Below, in pieces: positions 44,381 through 51,929 of a stretch of DNA of 54,725 bases. Both the position numbers and the translations under genes were made by a program. How positions within the stretch are numbered: position 1 is the first letter of the stretch; each line of letters begins with the position of its first letter. This DNA is from Capnocytophaga canis. Its GTDB lineage: Bacteria; Bacteroidota; Bacteroidia; Flavobacteriales; Flavobacteriaceae. The stretch is from NCBI RefSeq assembly GCF_000827555.1, contig NZ_CDOI01000157.1, positions 1-54,725 on the forward strand, given 5' to 3'. The notes beneath the pieces are model-generated. The model searched no databases, was not told the origin of the DNA, and was given only the letters and a program-made list of their open reading frames with translations.

Positions 44381-44388
44381 TATCTTTG
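44381..44388 (+). promoter_or_regulatory. -7 element (TATCTTTG) of the membrane protein gene
   Basis: TATCTTTG 22 bp before the ATG at 44411. Fits the Bacteroidota consensus. Confidence 0.6.
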
Positions 44389-44410
44389 CTCAAACTAAAT
44401 ATTCATCAAT

Positions 44411-44842
44411 ATGTATTCAACGTTCCTTCAGGTTCATTCCCTTTTTGCGTATGTTGTTTTAGCAACAGTTTTGATAGCAACTATCAATGCAGCAATAGGT
44501 TTTTTTGTTAAACGTGAGTATGGCTCTAAAGATTTGAGAATAGGGCTTTTTGCGTTGATTTTTTCACATCTTCAGTTGCTTTTAGGATTAATTCTGTACG
44601 TAGTAACTCCTTTAATCGAAAATTGGAAAGCTGGTGGCGTTATGAAAAATTCGTACATACGCCAACTATTATTGGAGCACCCGATGATGGTTATCATTGG
44701 AGTTGTGTTTATTACCATTGGGTGGTCATTACACAAAAAACAGAAAACAAGCAATCGAGCTTTTGGTAAAATAGCTCTTTTCTATGCGTTAGGGCTTGTC
44801 TGCTTTTTGTCAAGAATTCCTTGGAGTAAGTGGTTAGCTTAG
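44411..44842 (+). CDS. Conserved four-TM membrane protein, cytochrome b-like fold possible
   Basis: Protein of 143 residues with TM spans at about 10-33 (LFAYVVLATVLIATINAAIGFF), 43-66 (LRIGLFALIFSHLQLLLGLILYVV), 87-107 (LLEHPMMVIIGVVFITIGWSL) and 119-137 (ALFYALGLVCFLSRIPW). Conserved histidines in the spans (HSLFAY, FSHLQLL, EHPMMV) could bind haem, and the protein type is often annotated as cytochrome B in Flavobacteria. This is not proved. It stands alone between the hsd locus and the convergent terminator. Confidence 0.7.
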   Translation: MYSTFLQVHSLFAYVVLATVLIATINAAIGFFVKREYGSKDLRIGLFALIFSHLQLLLGLILYVVTPLIENWKAGGVMKNSYIRQLLLEHPMMVIIGVVFITIGWSLHKKQKTSNRAFGKIALFYALGLVCFLSRIPWSKWLA

Positions 44843-44866
44843 CATAAATAATTCACGAAAGATCAA

Positions 44867-44905
44867 GAAAAAACTATCTGAAAAAGAGTGATTTTTCAGA
44901 TAGTT
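44867..44905. terminator. Bidirectional terminator between convergent genes
   Basis: A stem of about 17 bp (AAACTATCTGAAAAA / TTTTTCAGATAGTTT) with a 6-nt loop and A/T tracts on both sides. It lies between the stops at 44842 (+) and 44911 (-) and would serve both strands. Confidence 0.85.
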
Positions 44906-44910
44906 TTTCT

Positions 44911-46224
44911 TTATTCCTTATGGAAAACGGTTGTCGTGCCTCTTTGTTTTATTATAAATTGATATTCGTTGGGGACGAATTCTATTTCGATATTGGCAGG
45001 TTGAAAAGTAAATATATCTTTTGTTTTTTCAGTTAGCGGAAAAGCTAATTGTCCTGTAGCTTGAGCCATTAACTGTCCGTCTTTCTTGAATATGGTTATT
45101 TTCAGAGGTGTCTCGGCAGAGGTATAAACTCCTTCATAGCCTACTTCTATGTTTTTATCTGATATTTTTTTTGTGAAATCGGGAATTTTAAAATCTTTGC
45201 CGAAAACAGCACTAAGTGCCGCTATATCAATGTCATTAGCAGTCATAGTTATTCCGTTTAAAACTCTCGCATAAGCTATCTTTGTTTCGGGGAAATATAT
45301 CATAACAGACACGAATTTATCGATACCTCCCGAATGTCCATATCCTGTATGCTCATAAAACGGATAGGTAAATAATCCTAATCCAAAGCCTCTTTCTATA
45401 GTTTGCATCTGTTTCAGGCTTTCTTTTGAGAGTAATTTTCCGTCAAATAGAGAATCGGCAAATGTTATCAAATCAGTGGGAGTAGAAATCAAAGCTCCTG
45501 CTCCTGAAACAAATGATAGGTGTGTTTCAGGTTCTTTAACCCATTCTTTTACGAATTGATACGACGTAGCTTCACCGTCATTAGTTTTAGCTTCGCCGCC
45601 CAAGTATGTGTTTTTCAACTTCAATGGTTTTACAATTTGTGACTCAATGATTAATGCCAATGGTTTTTTGTAGATCTCTTCTAAAATATAACTCAATAAT
45701 ACGTAGTTAGAGTTGCTATATTCCGTTCTACTGCCTGGTGTAAAAGCAGGTTCAAACAAAGCAATTCTTTCTAACATATGCTCTTTTGTCTGTTGTGTGG
45801 TATGCCAATTGAAATAATCTTCAGCAGATGTGAAATTGAAAATACCGCTTTGATGTGAAAGTAATTGTCGGATGGTTATGATATTTGCGTTAGGTATGTT
45901 CGGAAAGAAGTCAGACAAACGTTGCTCTATAGCTAATTTCTTATTTTCAATAGCTTTAAGAACTAATACGGAAGTGAATGTTTTAGTGATAGATCCAACT
46001 CGATAACGCGTATCGTTCGTTGCTTTCTGTTGTGTGTTGACATTAGCAAGACCTATGGATCTTTCGTAAATAATTTTACTATTTTTAGAAATAGCAAAAC
46101 TTCCCATTGCCTTGTTATGTTGCTCCAAAGTTGTTAGGTAAGTATCCAACTTTTGTTTGTTGAATTGCTGTGCTACTGTGATTTGGCAAACAAATAGCAG
46201 AAAAATCTTTAATGGTGTTTTCAT
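44911..46224 (-). CDS. Serine hydrolase, class C beta-lactamase family
   Basis: Protein of 437 residues with a signal peptide (MKTPLKIFLLFVCQITVAQ). The catalytic S-x-x-K is S78-I-T-K81 in RVGSITKTFTSVLVL; the Y-x-N motif is Y169-S-N171 in RTEYSNSNYVLLSYI; the third motif is HSGGI (about 305), the H-x-G form. This set marks the serine beta-lactamase-like / esterase / D-aminopeptidase superfamily. A C-terminal beta domain (about 345-437) follows, as in many such hydrolases. It is exported to the periplasm or surface. The substrate is unknown, and no drug resistance can be concluded. Confidence 0.9.
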   Translation of the reverse strand: MKTPLKIFLLFVCQITVAQQFNKQKLDTYLTTLEQHNKAMGSFAISKNSKIIYERSIGLANVNTQQKATNDTRYRVGSITKTFTSVLVLKAIENKKLAIEQRLSDFFPNIPNANIITIRQLLSHQSGIFNFTSAEDYFNWHTTQQTKEHMLERIALFEPAFTPGSRTEYSNSNYVLLSYILEEIYKKPLALIIESQIVKPLKLKNTYLGGEAKTNDGEATSYQFVKEWVKEPETHLSFVSGAGALISTPTDLITFADSLFDGKLLSKESLKQMQTIERGFGLGLFTYPFYEHTGYGHSGGIDKFVSVMIYFPETKIAYARVLNGITMTANDIDIAALSAVFGKDFKIPDFTKKISDKNIEVGYEGVYTSAETPLKITIFKKDGQLMAQATGQLAFPLTEKTKDIFTFQPANIEIEFVPNEYQFIIKQRGTTTVFHKE

Positions 46225-46321
46225 TTCCTTTTGAATTTTATTCCGTTAGTATTTAAATATGAAATTTGTTACAAAAATTGGATGATTATAAATGTAGTTT
46301 ATTTACAACTAATGTTTCACT

Positions 46322-46360
46322 AAAAATTCGGCTCTGTTTCATTTTTGAAACAAAGCCGAA
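46322..46360 (-). terminator. Terminator after the thiamine TonB receptor gene
   Basis: Arms TTCGGCTCTGTTTCA (46327-46341) and TGAAACAAAGCCGAA (46346-46360) with one mismatch and a TTTT loop; on the minus strand a T tract (TTTTTA) follows. It lies 26 bp after the stop of the receptor gene at 46386. Confidence 0.8.
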
Positions 46361-46385
46361 AATTATTATAAAAATACAAATATAT

Positions 46386-48557
46386 TTAGAATGAAACCGT
46401 TACTCCAGCCAAGAAATTTCTTTCGGCTTGTGGATAAAAACCTGTAGCTTCAATGGTTTTGATAACTCCAACCGTAGTCCAATCATCATCGTAAGTGTAA
46501 TAATATCCATTAGAAATATATTCCTCATTGAGGATATTATTAACCAATAAGCTAAAGGTTACAGATTTTGCCCATTTTTTCATTGGAATTTGGTAATTTA
46601 TGCTGAGGTCATTGATCAAATAAGAATTTAATTTTGATTTGTCAGCATCCGTGTTACTCATAAATTGTTCTCCAACGTATTTGCTGAATAAGCTTAATTG
46701 TAGTCCTTCCAAAGGGTTGAATGTTAATCCATTTCCAGCCACTATGTTTGGCGAATATGAAATATTCGTATTTCCCAAATTCACTAACTTTCCGTCAAAG
46801 TTGGTGTAAAAATCAATATTTTTGTTTTGGCTAAGCGTTACTGACGGTTGAATTTGCCATTTTCCGAGTTTTACAACCGCGTCAATTTCTACGCCCAATC
46901 GATAGCTTTTTCCACTATTTTCACGCACTGGAGCTCCTACATCGTTCAAAGCTCCTGTTAGTACCAATTGGTCTTGATATTGCATGTAGTATCCATTGAT
47001 ATTCAATGCTATATTTTCAGATTTGAATCGCCATCCTCCTTCAAAATCGTTTAGTTTTTCTGGGCGTGGATTGCCGTTTTCGTAGTCGTCACGATTCGGT
47101 TCGCGTTGAGCTTTCGCATACGAAATGTATAGTTGATTTTGAGTGTTTAATGAATATGTTACGCCTGCCTTCGGATTGAAAAAATCAAACGAGTCATTTA
47201 CCAAACCTGTATCCTCACTGTTAGCTTTGTAATTTACGTTTCTAAGTTGCAAATCTCCAAAGAAAATCCATTTACCAATAGAGTAAGTCGCTTTTAAAAA
47301 ATTGTTTGCCTCTGTTTTAATAGCATCATCACGGTAGTATTCCTGCTTGAAATTATATTCTGCAGGTTTTCTAACCCATAGAATCTCTCCAAAGTGATCG
47401 CCTACGTAACGATTGGCACTACTTCCGAAGGTAAAATCTAAATTTTTATTTTTGTAGTTCAATGAAAACACTGCTCCGTAAAAATCGTTATCCAAATATT
47501 TTCTGCGAATTAAATCTGATTTTGAAGATGTTACGCCTCCTGACTCAATTGGCTTGATGCCATGTTTGGATAGTTTTTGGTCTTTTTTATAGTTTTCATA
47601 ATATCCGAAACCTTTGGTGTAGTGCAACGCAAAATTAGTGTTCCACATATTACTCCAACGTTGATTCCAATGCAGCTGAGCGTGATCCTGTTTGTAGTTG
47701 TCGGTTTCGTTGTCATAGAAAACAGTGTTTCCGTTGTTGTCCTTATGTTTCCCTGAAGGATTGTAACGGCGACCGTATTTTTTCATTTCCTCTTCATCAA
47801 CGCCATTCCACGCCTGATAGGTTTTTTCGTTTCCACCAAATACCAATCCTTTGATAAGAGTTCCTTGATCAACAAAGGCTCCTTGTAAGAAGTAAGAATT
47901 TAATTTTGAGGAAGCACGATCAATATATCCATCAGAATATAATTTTGACAAACGTCCTGAAAGTTCAAAGGTGTTATTCATCAACCCTGTAGAGAATTTC
48001 GCTGTGTGCTTTTGAGTGTTGTAGCTTCCGTAAGAAGTTGATAGTAAAGCGTTTGATTCATAAGAAGATGCGTCTGTAAGCATATTCAAACTTGCTCCAA
48101 ACGCTCCTGAACCGTTGGTGGACGTGCCAACTCCACGTTGTAATTGAATGTTTTCTACGCTGGATGCAAAATCTGGCATATTCACCCAAAACGTGCCGTG
48201 TGACTCCGAGTCGTTGTAGGGTATGCCGTTGATAGTTACGTTCACACGTGTAGCGTCACTTCCTCTAACTCGTATTCCAGTGTACCCTACGCCATTACCT
48301 GCATCACTGGTAGTTACTACCGAAGGCATAAAATTAAGTAAAATAGGAATGTCTTGTCCTAAATTGCGTTTAGCTAACTCTTTTTTGTTGATAGAAGAAA
48401 ATGCAATAGGCGTTTTTCTGTCAGCCCGGACAGCAGAAACTAAAACCTCATCCAATTGGATTACATCCTGATTGATAGAATCTTTTTCAGACTCAATTGT
48501 TTGAGCATAAGCCGAAGTAATAAGGCTCATCGCTCCCATAAAAAATAATTTTTTCAT
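46386..48557 (-). CDS. TonB-dependent receptor, thiamine (TPP-controlled)
   Basis: Protein of 723 residues. Signal peptide 1-18 (MGAMSLITSAYAQ), a short N-terminal segment with a TonB-box-like IQLDEVLVSAVRA, the plug (about 46-165: VRGSDATRVNVTINGIPYNDSESHGTFWVNMPDFASSVENIQLQRGVG) and a barrel ending in the aromatic AGVTVSF. It lacks the regulatory-like domain of the receptor at 30158. Its leader contains a TPP riboswitch and a terminator, which strongly implies uptake of thiamine or its phosphates, as shown for TPP-controlled outer-membrane receptors of Bacteroides. No other thi gene is adjacent. Confidence 0.93.
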   Translation of the reverse strand: MKKLFFMGAMSLITSAYAQTIESEKDSINQDVIQLDEVLVSAVRADRKTPIAFSSINKKELAKRNLGQDIPILLNFMPSVVTTSDAGNGVGYTGIRVRGSDATRVNVTINGIPYNDSESHGTFWVNMPDFASSVENIQLQRGVGTSTNGSGAFGASLNMLTDASSYESNALLSTSYGSYNTQKHTAKFSTGLMNNTFELSGRLSKLYSDGYIDRASSKLNSYFLQGAFVDQGTLIKGLVFGGNEKTYQAWNGVDEEEMKKYGRRYNPSGKHKDNNGNTVFYDNETDNYKQDHAQLHWNQRWSNMWNTNFALHYTKGFGYYENYKKDQKLSKHGIKPIESGGVTSSKSDLIRRKYLDNDFYGAVFSLNYKNKNLDFTFGSSANRYVGDHFGEILWVRKPAEYNFKQEYYRDDAIKTEANNFLKATYSIGKWIFFGDLQLRNVNYKANSEDTGLVNDSFDFFNPKAGVTYSLNTQNQLYISYAKAQREPNRDDYENGNPRPEKLNDFEGGWRFKSENIALNINGYYMQYQDQLVLTGALNDVGAPVRENSGKSYRLGVEIDAVVKLGKWQIQPSVTLSQNKNIDFYTNFDGKLVNLGNTNISYSPNIVAGNGLTFNPLEGLQLSLFSKYVGEQFMSNTDADKSKLNSYLINDLSINYQIPMKKWAKSVTFSLLVNNILNEEYISNGYYYTYDDDWTTVGVIKTIEATGFYPQAERNFLAGVTVSF

Positions 48558-48611
48558 CAGTAAAATGAAATTTTTACAAAATAAAAGAGGTAATTATTTT
48601 ATGGAATGAAT

Positions 48612-48653
48612 AAAAAAAGCTTGTTTCTGCTACCCAAAAAGCAAAAACAAGCC
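48612..48653 (-). terminator. Riboswitch-controlled intrinsic terminator
   Basis: On the minus strand GCTTGTTTTTGC pairs with GCAGAAACAAGC (12 bp, one G-T) around TTTTTGGGTA and is followed by TTTTTTT. It sits between the TPP aptamer and the receptor start, so binding of TPP is expected to favour termination before the gene. Confidence 0.85.
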
Positions 48654-48663
48654 ACTTATTATT

Positions 48664-48746
48664 GACTTCGTTTCCTTAGACTGCATTACCAGCCCAAGTT
48701 CTATGGGTATAATCTCAGCCGCAAACGCAGCACCCCTTTGAGATGG
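48664..48746 (-). promoter_or_regulatory. TPP riboswitch (THI element)
   Basis: On the minus strand the sequence reads AAAGGGGTGCTGCGTTTGCG, then GCTGAGATTATACCC, ATAGAACTTGGGCTGG, TAATGCAG and TCTAAGGAA. These match the TPP aptamer consensus: GGGGUGC, the diagnostic CUGAGA with AUACCC, GAAC-UUG, and UAAUGCAG-AAGG. The order and spacing are right for the pyrimidine- and pyrophosphate-binding arms. It lies in the leader of the TonB receptor gene. Confidence 0.92.
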
Positions 48747-48749
48747 TCG

Positions 48750-48780
48750 CAAAAGTATAAAAAAAAGTTAATATATACAA
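48750..48780 (-). promoter_or_regulatory. Promoter of the TPP riboswitch transcript
   Basis: TTG (48778-48780) and TACTTTTG (48750-48757) on the minus strand, spacing 20 bp, match the Bacteroidota -33/-7 consensus. The RNA would begin just upstream of the aptamer. Confidence 0.75.
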
Positions 48781-48926
48781 CAGAGGTTGTGATTAGCGTT
48801 TGGTCAACAGTATCAGTGATTGGCGTATAGTAGTTAATTCTAATTGCTTTCTTCCAATTAAAAAAAACATTTTCTTTGTAACAAATTTGATTTACCAAAT
48901 ACTAACCAAACAGAAATCAAAAAAAG

Positions 48927-49421
48927 ATGAAGGCATTAGAAAAAGAATTTTTGGAACGGGTGCAGAAGCACAGGAGTGTACTTTTCAAAATTGCCAAGAT
49001 GTATATGAATGACCCTGACGACCAAAAAGATCTGTTCCAAGAAATTACGTATCAGCTCTGGAAATCCTACCCAACTTTCCAAGAAAAGAGTTCTTTTTCC
49101 ACGTGGATGTATCGCGTGGCTTTGAATACTGCCATCGTATTTTTGAAATCAGAAAAAAAACGAGGATTTATTTCCAATCACGAAAATTGGGAACAAATCA
49201 AAATTGTTGAGGAAGATTCCTCTGAAAAAGAACAACAAATAAAACAATTGTATGAAGCTATACAAAAACTAAATCCAATTGATAAAGCTCTTATTTTCTA
49301 TTACTTAGAAGATTATTCTGGCAGAGAAATAGCAATGCAACTGGGGATTTCTGAAGGAAATGTCCGTGTGAAACTCAACCGAGCTAAGGCTAAACTTACC
49401 GAATTGGTCAATAAATCTTAA
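48927..49421 (+). CDS. ECF-type RNA polymerase sigma factor
   Basis: Protein of 164 residues with region 2 (about 10-75: VLFKIAKMYMNDPDDQKDLFQEITYQLWKSYPTFQEKSSFSTWMYRVALNTAI) and region 4 (about 108-160: LNPIDKALIFYYLEDYSGREIAMQLGISEGNVRVKLNRAKAKLTEL). It lacks region 3, as ECF factors do. The downstream gene (24 bp after) is a membrane protein that may act as the anti-sigma or sensor partner. It diverges from the thiamine receptor gene. Target promoters cannot be told from here. Confidence 0.95.
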   Translation: MKALEKEFLERVQKHRSVLFKIAKMYMNDPDDQKDLFQEITYQLWKSYPTFQEKSSFSTWMYRVALNTAIVFLKSEKKRGFISNHENWEQIKIVEEDSSEKEQQIKQLYEAIQKLNPIDKALIFYYLEDYSGREIAMQLGISEGNVRVKLNRAKAKLTELVNKS

Positions 49422-49445
49422 TTAAATATCTAACACCTTTTAAAA

Positions 49446-50240
49446 ATGAATATTGAAAACATTAAAAACCTTTGGAGCGAAGAAAAAGTAAGTCAAACTC
49501 CTGAAATTTCTATTGAAAAACAACAACAATTGCGTACACCTTTGGAGAAAATCCGAGCTAATATGGAAAAAGAATTTTGGTTTTCCGTATTCACATTAGC
49601 CGTAGTTGCAGGATTACTCTTCCTCTGTGAAACCTCAGAACAATTGTTCGTTTTTGGCGGATTGTATCTTATTTTAATATTAATTACAGCCTACTATTTC
49701 CGTAAGTTTTATTCGCTTTATAAAAGAATCAACACTCAGAGCTTCAGTACGTATCACAATTTATTGAACCTCAGATATGAATTGGTTTTAAACACGGAAT
49801 TGTACAAATCGTACTACATTTCCTCTATCCCGATAGCTTTCTGTTTTTATTGGGCAATGAGTCCTACATTTTTAAATGGTAATATCCCTCATCTGATGTT
49901 GGTAGCTTGTTGTATGGTTGTTTTTGTTATAGCATTGTATATTATTGGAAAAATGTGGCTCAAGGAAATGTACGGAAAATACATTGTTGAAATTTCAGAT
50001 TTAGTAACCTCAATGAGCGATGAAAATGATGAATTTCAATTCGGTAGAGACTCATTGAATTCCGAAATAAGTTATATTTGGTACACATTGAGCAGGGGGT
50101 ATTTCGAAAAAAAATTTGGTAAGGCGGGGAAAATAATTAATGGTATCCTTTGGGTATCGCTAATCTTGTTAGCCTTATTTATCGCGAGCTTTTGCGTAGG
50201 TTTTATTATTGGTTTTGCAGTAGCCTGGTGGGAAGGATAG
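49446..50240 (+). CDS. Membrane protein, possible partner of the ECF sigma factor
   Basis: Protein of 264 residues. A soluble N-terminus of about 43 residues (MNIENIKNLWSEEKVSQTP), then five TM stretches: FWFSVFTLAVVAGLLFLC, LFVFGGLYLILILITAYYF, YYISSIPIAFCFYWAMSP, LMLVACCMVVFVIALYIIG, and GILWVSLILLALFIASFCVGFIIGFAVAWW. The INIENIKNLW opening is like small N-terminal sigma-binding segments in Bacteroidota anti-sigma partners, but no zinc-type or FecR domain is seen. It is 24 bp after the sigma gene, so one operon is likely. Confidence 0.7.
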   Translation: MNIENIKNLWSEEKVSQTPEISIEKQQQLRTPLEKIRANMEKEFWFSVFTLAVVAGLLFLCETSEQLFVFGGLYLILILITAYYFRKFYSLYKRINTQSFSTYHNLLNLRYELVLNTELYKSYYISSIPIAFCFYWAMSPTFLNGNIPHLMLVACCMVVFVIALYIIGKMWLKEMYGKYIVEISDLVTSMSDENDEFQFGRDSLNSEISYIWYTLSRGYFEKKFGKAGKIINGILWVSLILLALFIASFCVGFIIGFAVAWWEG

Positions 50241-50250
50241 TCCCACCAAG
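50227..50250. terminator. Candidate hairpin between convergent genes
   Basis: TGGTGGGA / TCCCACCA, 8 bp with a loop AGGATAG, overlapping the stop at 50240. A T-rich stretch follows about 20 bp downstream, so it is a weak candidate. Confidence 0.35.
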
Positions 50251-50264
50251 CATCTCTCATATAA

Positions 50265-51695
50265 TTATTTTTCCCAAGCAAATGGGAACAATGCTGAGCG
50301 TTGGTGAGCTTGTTCCATCATTTTAGCTATTTTTTTTACTATCCTTGGATGATTCTTAGCAATGTTATTTTTCTCTGAAGGGTCTTTTTCAAGATCGTAC
50401 AGTTCAATAGAACCATTTTTGTCTTTATTCACATTCAAACGAACGCCTTTCCATTTTCCATAACGAACAGCTTGTCGCCCACCAAGTTCGTGAAATTCCC
50501 AGTAGAGATATTTATGTTGCTTTTGTTTTTTATCCTTTCCTAATAAGGTCGGCAAAATCGAAACTTCACTTCCAGTTTTAGTATATGGAACCCCCGCAAT
50601 ATCCGCAAAGGTAGGCATCAAATCCCAAAAAGCTCCCACAAAGTTGCTCGTAGTCTGTTGTTTAACTTTCCCTTTCCAATAAACAATAAATGGAGTGCGT
50701 ATGCCACCTTCATATAAATCACGTTTTAAACCCCGCAAAATACCTGATGATTTGAAAAAATCAGGGTCGGCACCACCTTCAAAATGAGCTCCATTGTCAC
50801 TGGCAAAAATGATTATTGTGTTATCATCTAAGTTTTTACGTTTCAGTAGTTTACGAACATCTCCCAGATACTTATCCAAGCGAGAAACCATAGCGGCATG
50901 TGTAGCATGAGCTTTAGGTTGGCTCATATATCCTCCAATAATTGTTTTCTCACCGTTGTAATCAATTCCTTTGTATGGCTTTTCAGGAAGATGTGAGTAA
51001 GACTCTAAGATGCTGTCCTGTGGCACTACGAGTTCGGCATGTGGCAAGGTGTAGGCAAGCATTGCAAAGAAAGGTTTCTCAGAGGATTGTTTTTCTAAGT
51101 AGTCTAGTGCCTTTTCATGTATAACATCTTCAGAATAAACGATTTGATTTTCGTAATTTCCATTTTCAGTAAGGTAATAACGTTCGTTGTCCTGCCACAA
51201 AAAAGGAGGGAATCGGCGATGGGCTCGAAGCTGGGAATTATATCCGAAAAAAGTATCAAAACCATGTAAGAGAGGGTTTCCTGTTGAGGCTACCGTACCT
51301 AATCCCCATTTTCCGAAAATAGCCGTGTTGTAACCCGCTGATTTTAGTATTTTGCCTATGGAACGTGAGTTTTCGGGAATAGGAGCTTGACCATCAATGG
51401 GTTCTGAAACTTCTTTGTTTCCACGAATATGTGTTACCCCTGTAGTTTCGCCAGTAATAATTGATGCTCTGGAGGGAGCGCACACAGATGCACCAGCATA
51501 GAATTGCGTGAACTTCATACCTTCCTCCGCCAATTTGTTCAGATGTGGCGTTTTGATGATTTGCTGTCCGTAAGGCTCGGTGTCGCCATAGCCTAAATCA
51601 TCTGCCAAAATGAAGATAATGTTTGGTTTCTTCTCCATTTGTGCCACTGCTGGAATAGCACACAGAAGCAGTAAAAAACTAAAAATTTGTTTCAT
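50265..51695 (-). CDS. Exported sulfatase
   Basis: Formylglycine-dependent sulfatase of 476 residues. The start at 51695 (MKQIFSFLLLLCAIPAVAQ) is chosen over the upstream in-frame ATG, because it gives a clean signal peptide. After maturation the N-terminus is MEKKPNIIFILADDLGYGDTEPYGQ, with the metal-binding DD. The modification motif is C-x-P-S-R as CAPSRASIITG; a further conserved block is FGKWGLG, and the distal metal-binding DNG is in FASDNGAHFEGGAD. Cysteine-type activation needs an FGE-type or anSME enzyme elsewhere. The substrate (host glycosaminoglycan or mucin sulfate) is inference; no other sulfatase gene is adjacent. Confidence 0.94.
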   Translation of the reverse strand: MKQIFSFLLLLCAIPAVAQMEKKPNIIFILADDLGYGDTEPYGQQIIKTPHLNKLAEEGMKFTQFYAGASVCAPSRASIITGETTGVTHIRGNKEVSEPIDGQAPIPENSRSIGKILKSAGYNTAIFGKWGLGTVASTGNPLLHGFDTFFGYNSQLRAHRRFPPFLWQDNERYYLTENGNYENQIVYSEDVIHEKALDYLEKQSSEKPFFAMLAYTLPHAELVVPQDSILESYSHLPEKPYKGIDYNGEKTIIGGYMSQPKAHATHAAMVSRLDKYLGDVRKLLKRKNLDDNTIIIFASDNGAHFEGGADPDFFKSSGILRGLKRDLYEGGIRTPFIVYWKGKVKQQTTSNFVGAFWDLMPTFADIAGVPYTKTGSEVSILPTLLGKDKKQKQHKYLYWEFHELGGRQAVRYGKWKGVRLNVNKDKNGSIELYDLEKDPSEKNNIAKNHPRIVKKIAKMMEQAHQRSALFPFAWEK

Positions 51696-51929
51696 AAAAT
51701 TAATTATTAAAATTTCATTCATACGGATTTTTAACTCAGAAGACAATTTAGAAATCACAAAATTATCAACTACATGTTTCGAGAAGTTGTGTTCTTGGCA
51801 TTTCTAACCGATATTCGATATCTATATATCCTTACGGATGTCATAACTCTTAAGTTAAGTTCAAACCACGAAGGTACGACTTTATGAAGAACATTTCAAT
51901 ATGAAAAGTGAGCATATCAATTAAGTTTA

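Noticed and set aside
44911-46224. Beta-lactam resistance gene
   Set aside because: The motifs only mark the wide serine hydrolase superfamily, the C-terminal domain is like that of esterases or peptidases, and no ampR-type regulator is adjacent.
51696-51758. Longer start for the sulfatase
   Set aside because: The extra 21 residues spoil the signal peptide; MKQIFSFLLLLCAIPAVAQ is a complete one.
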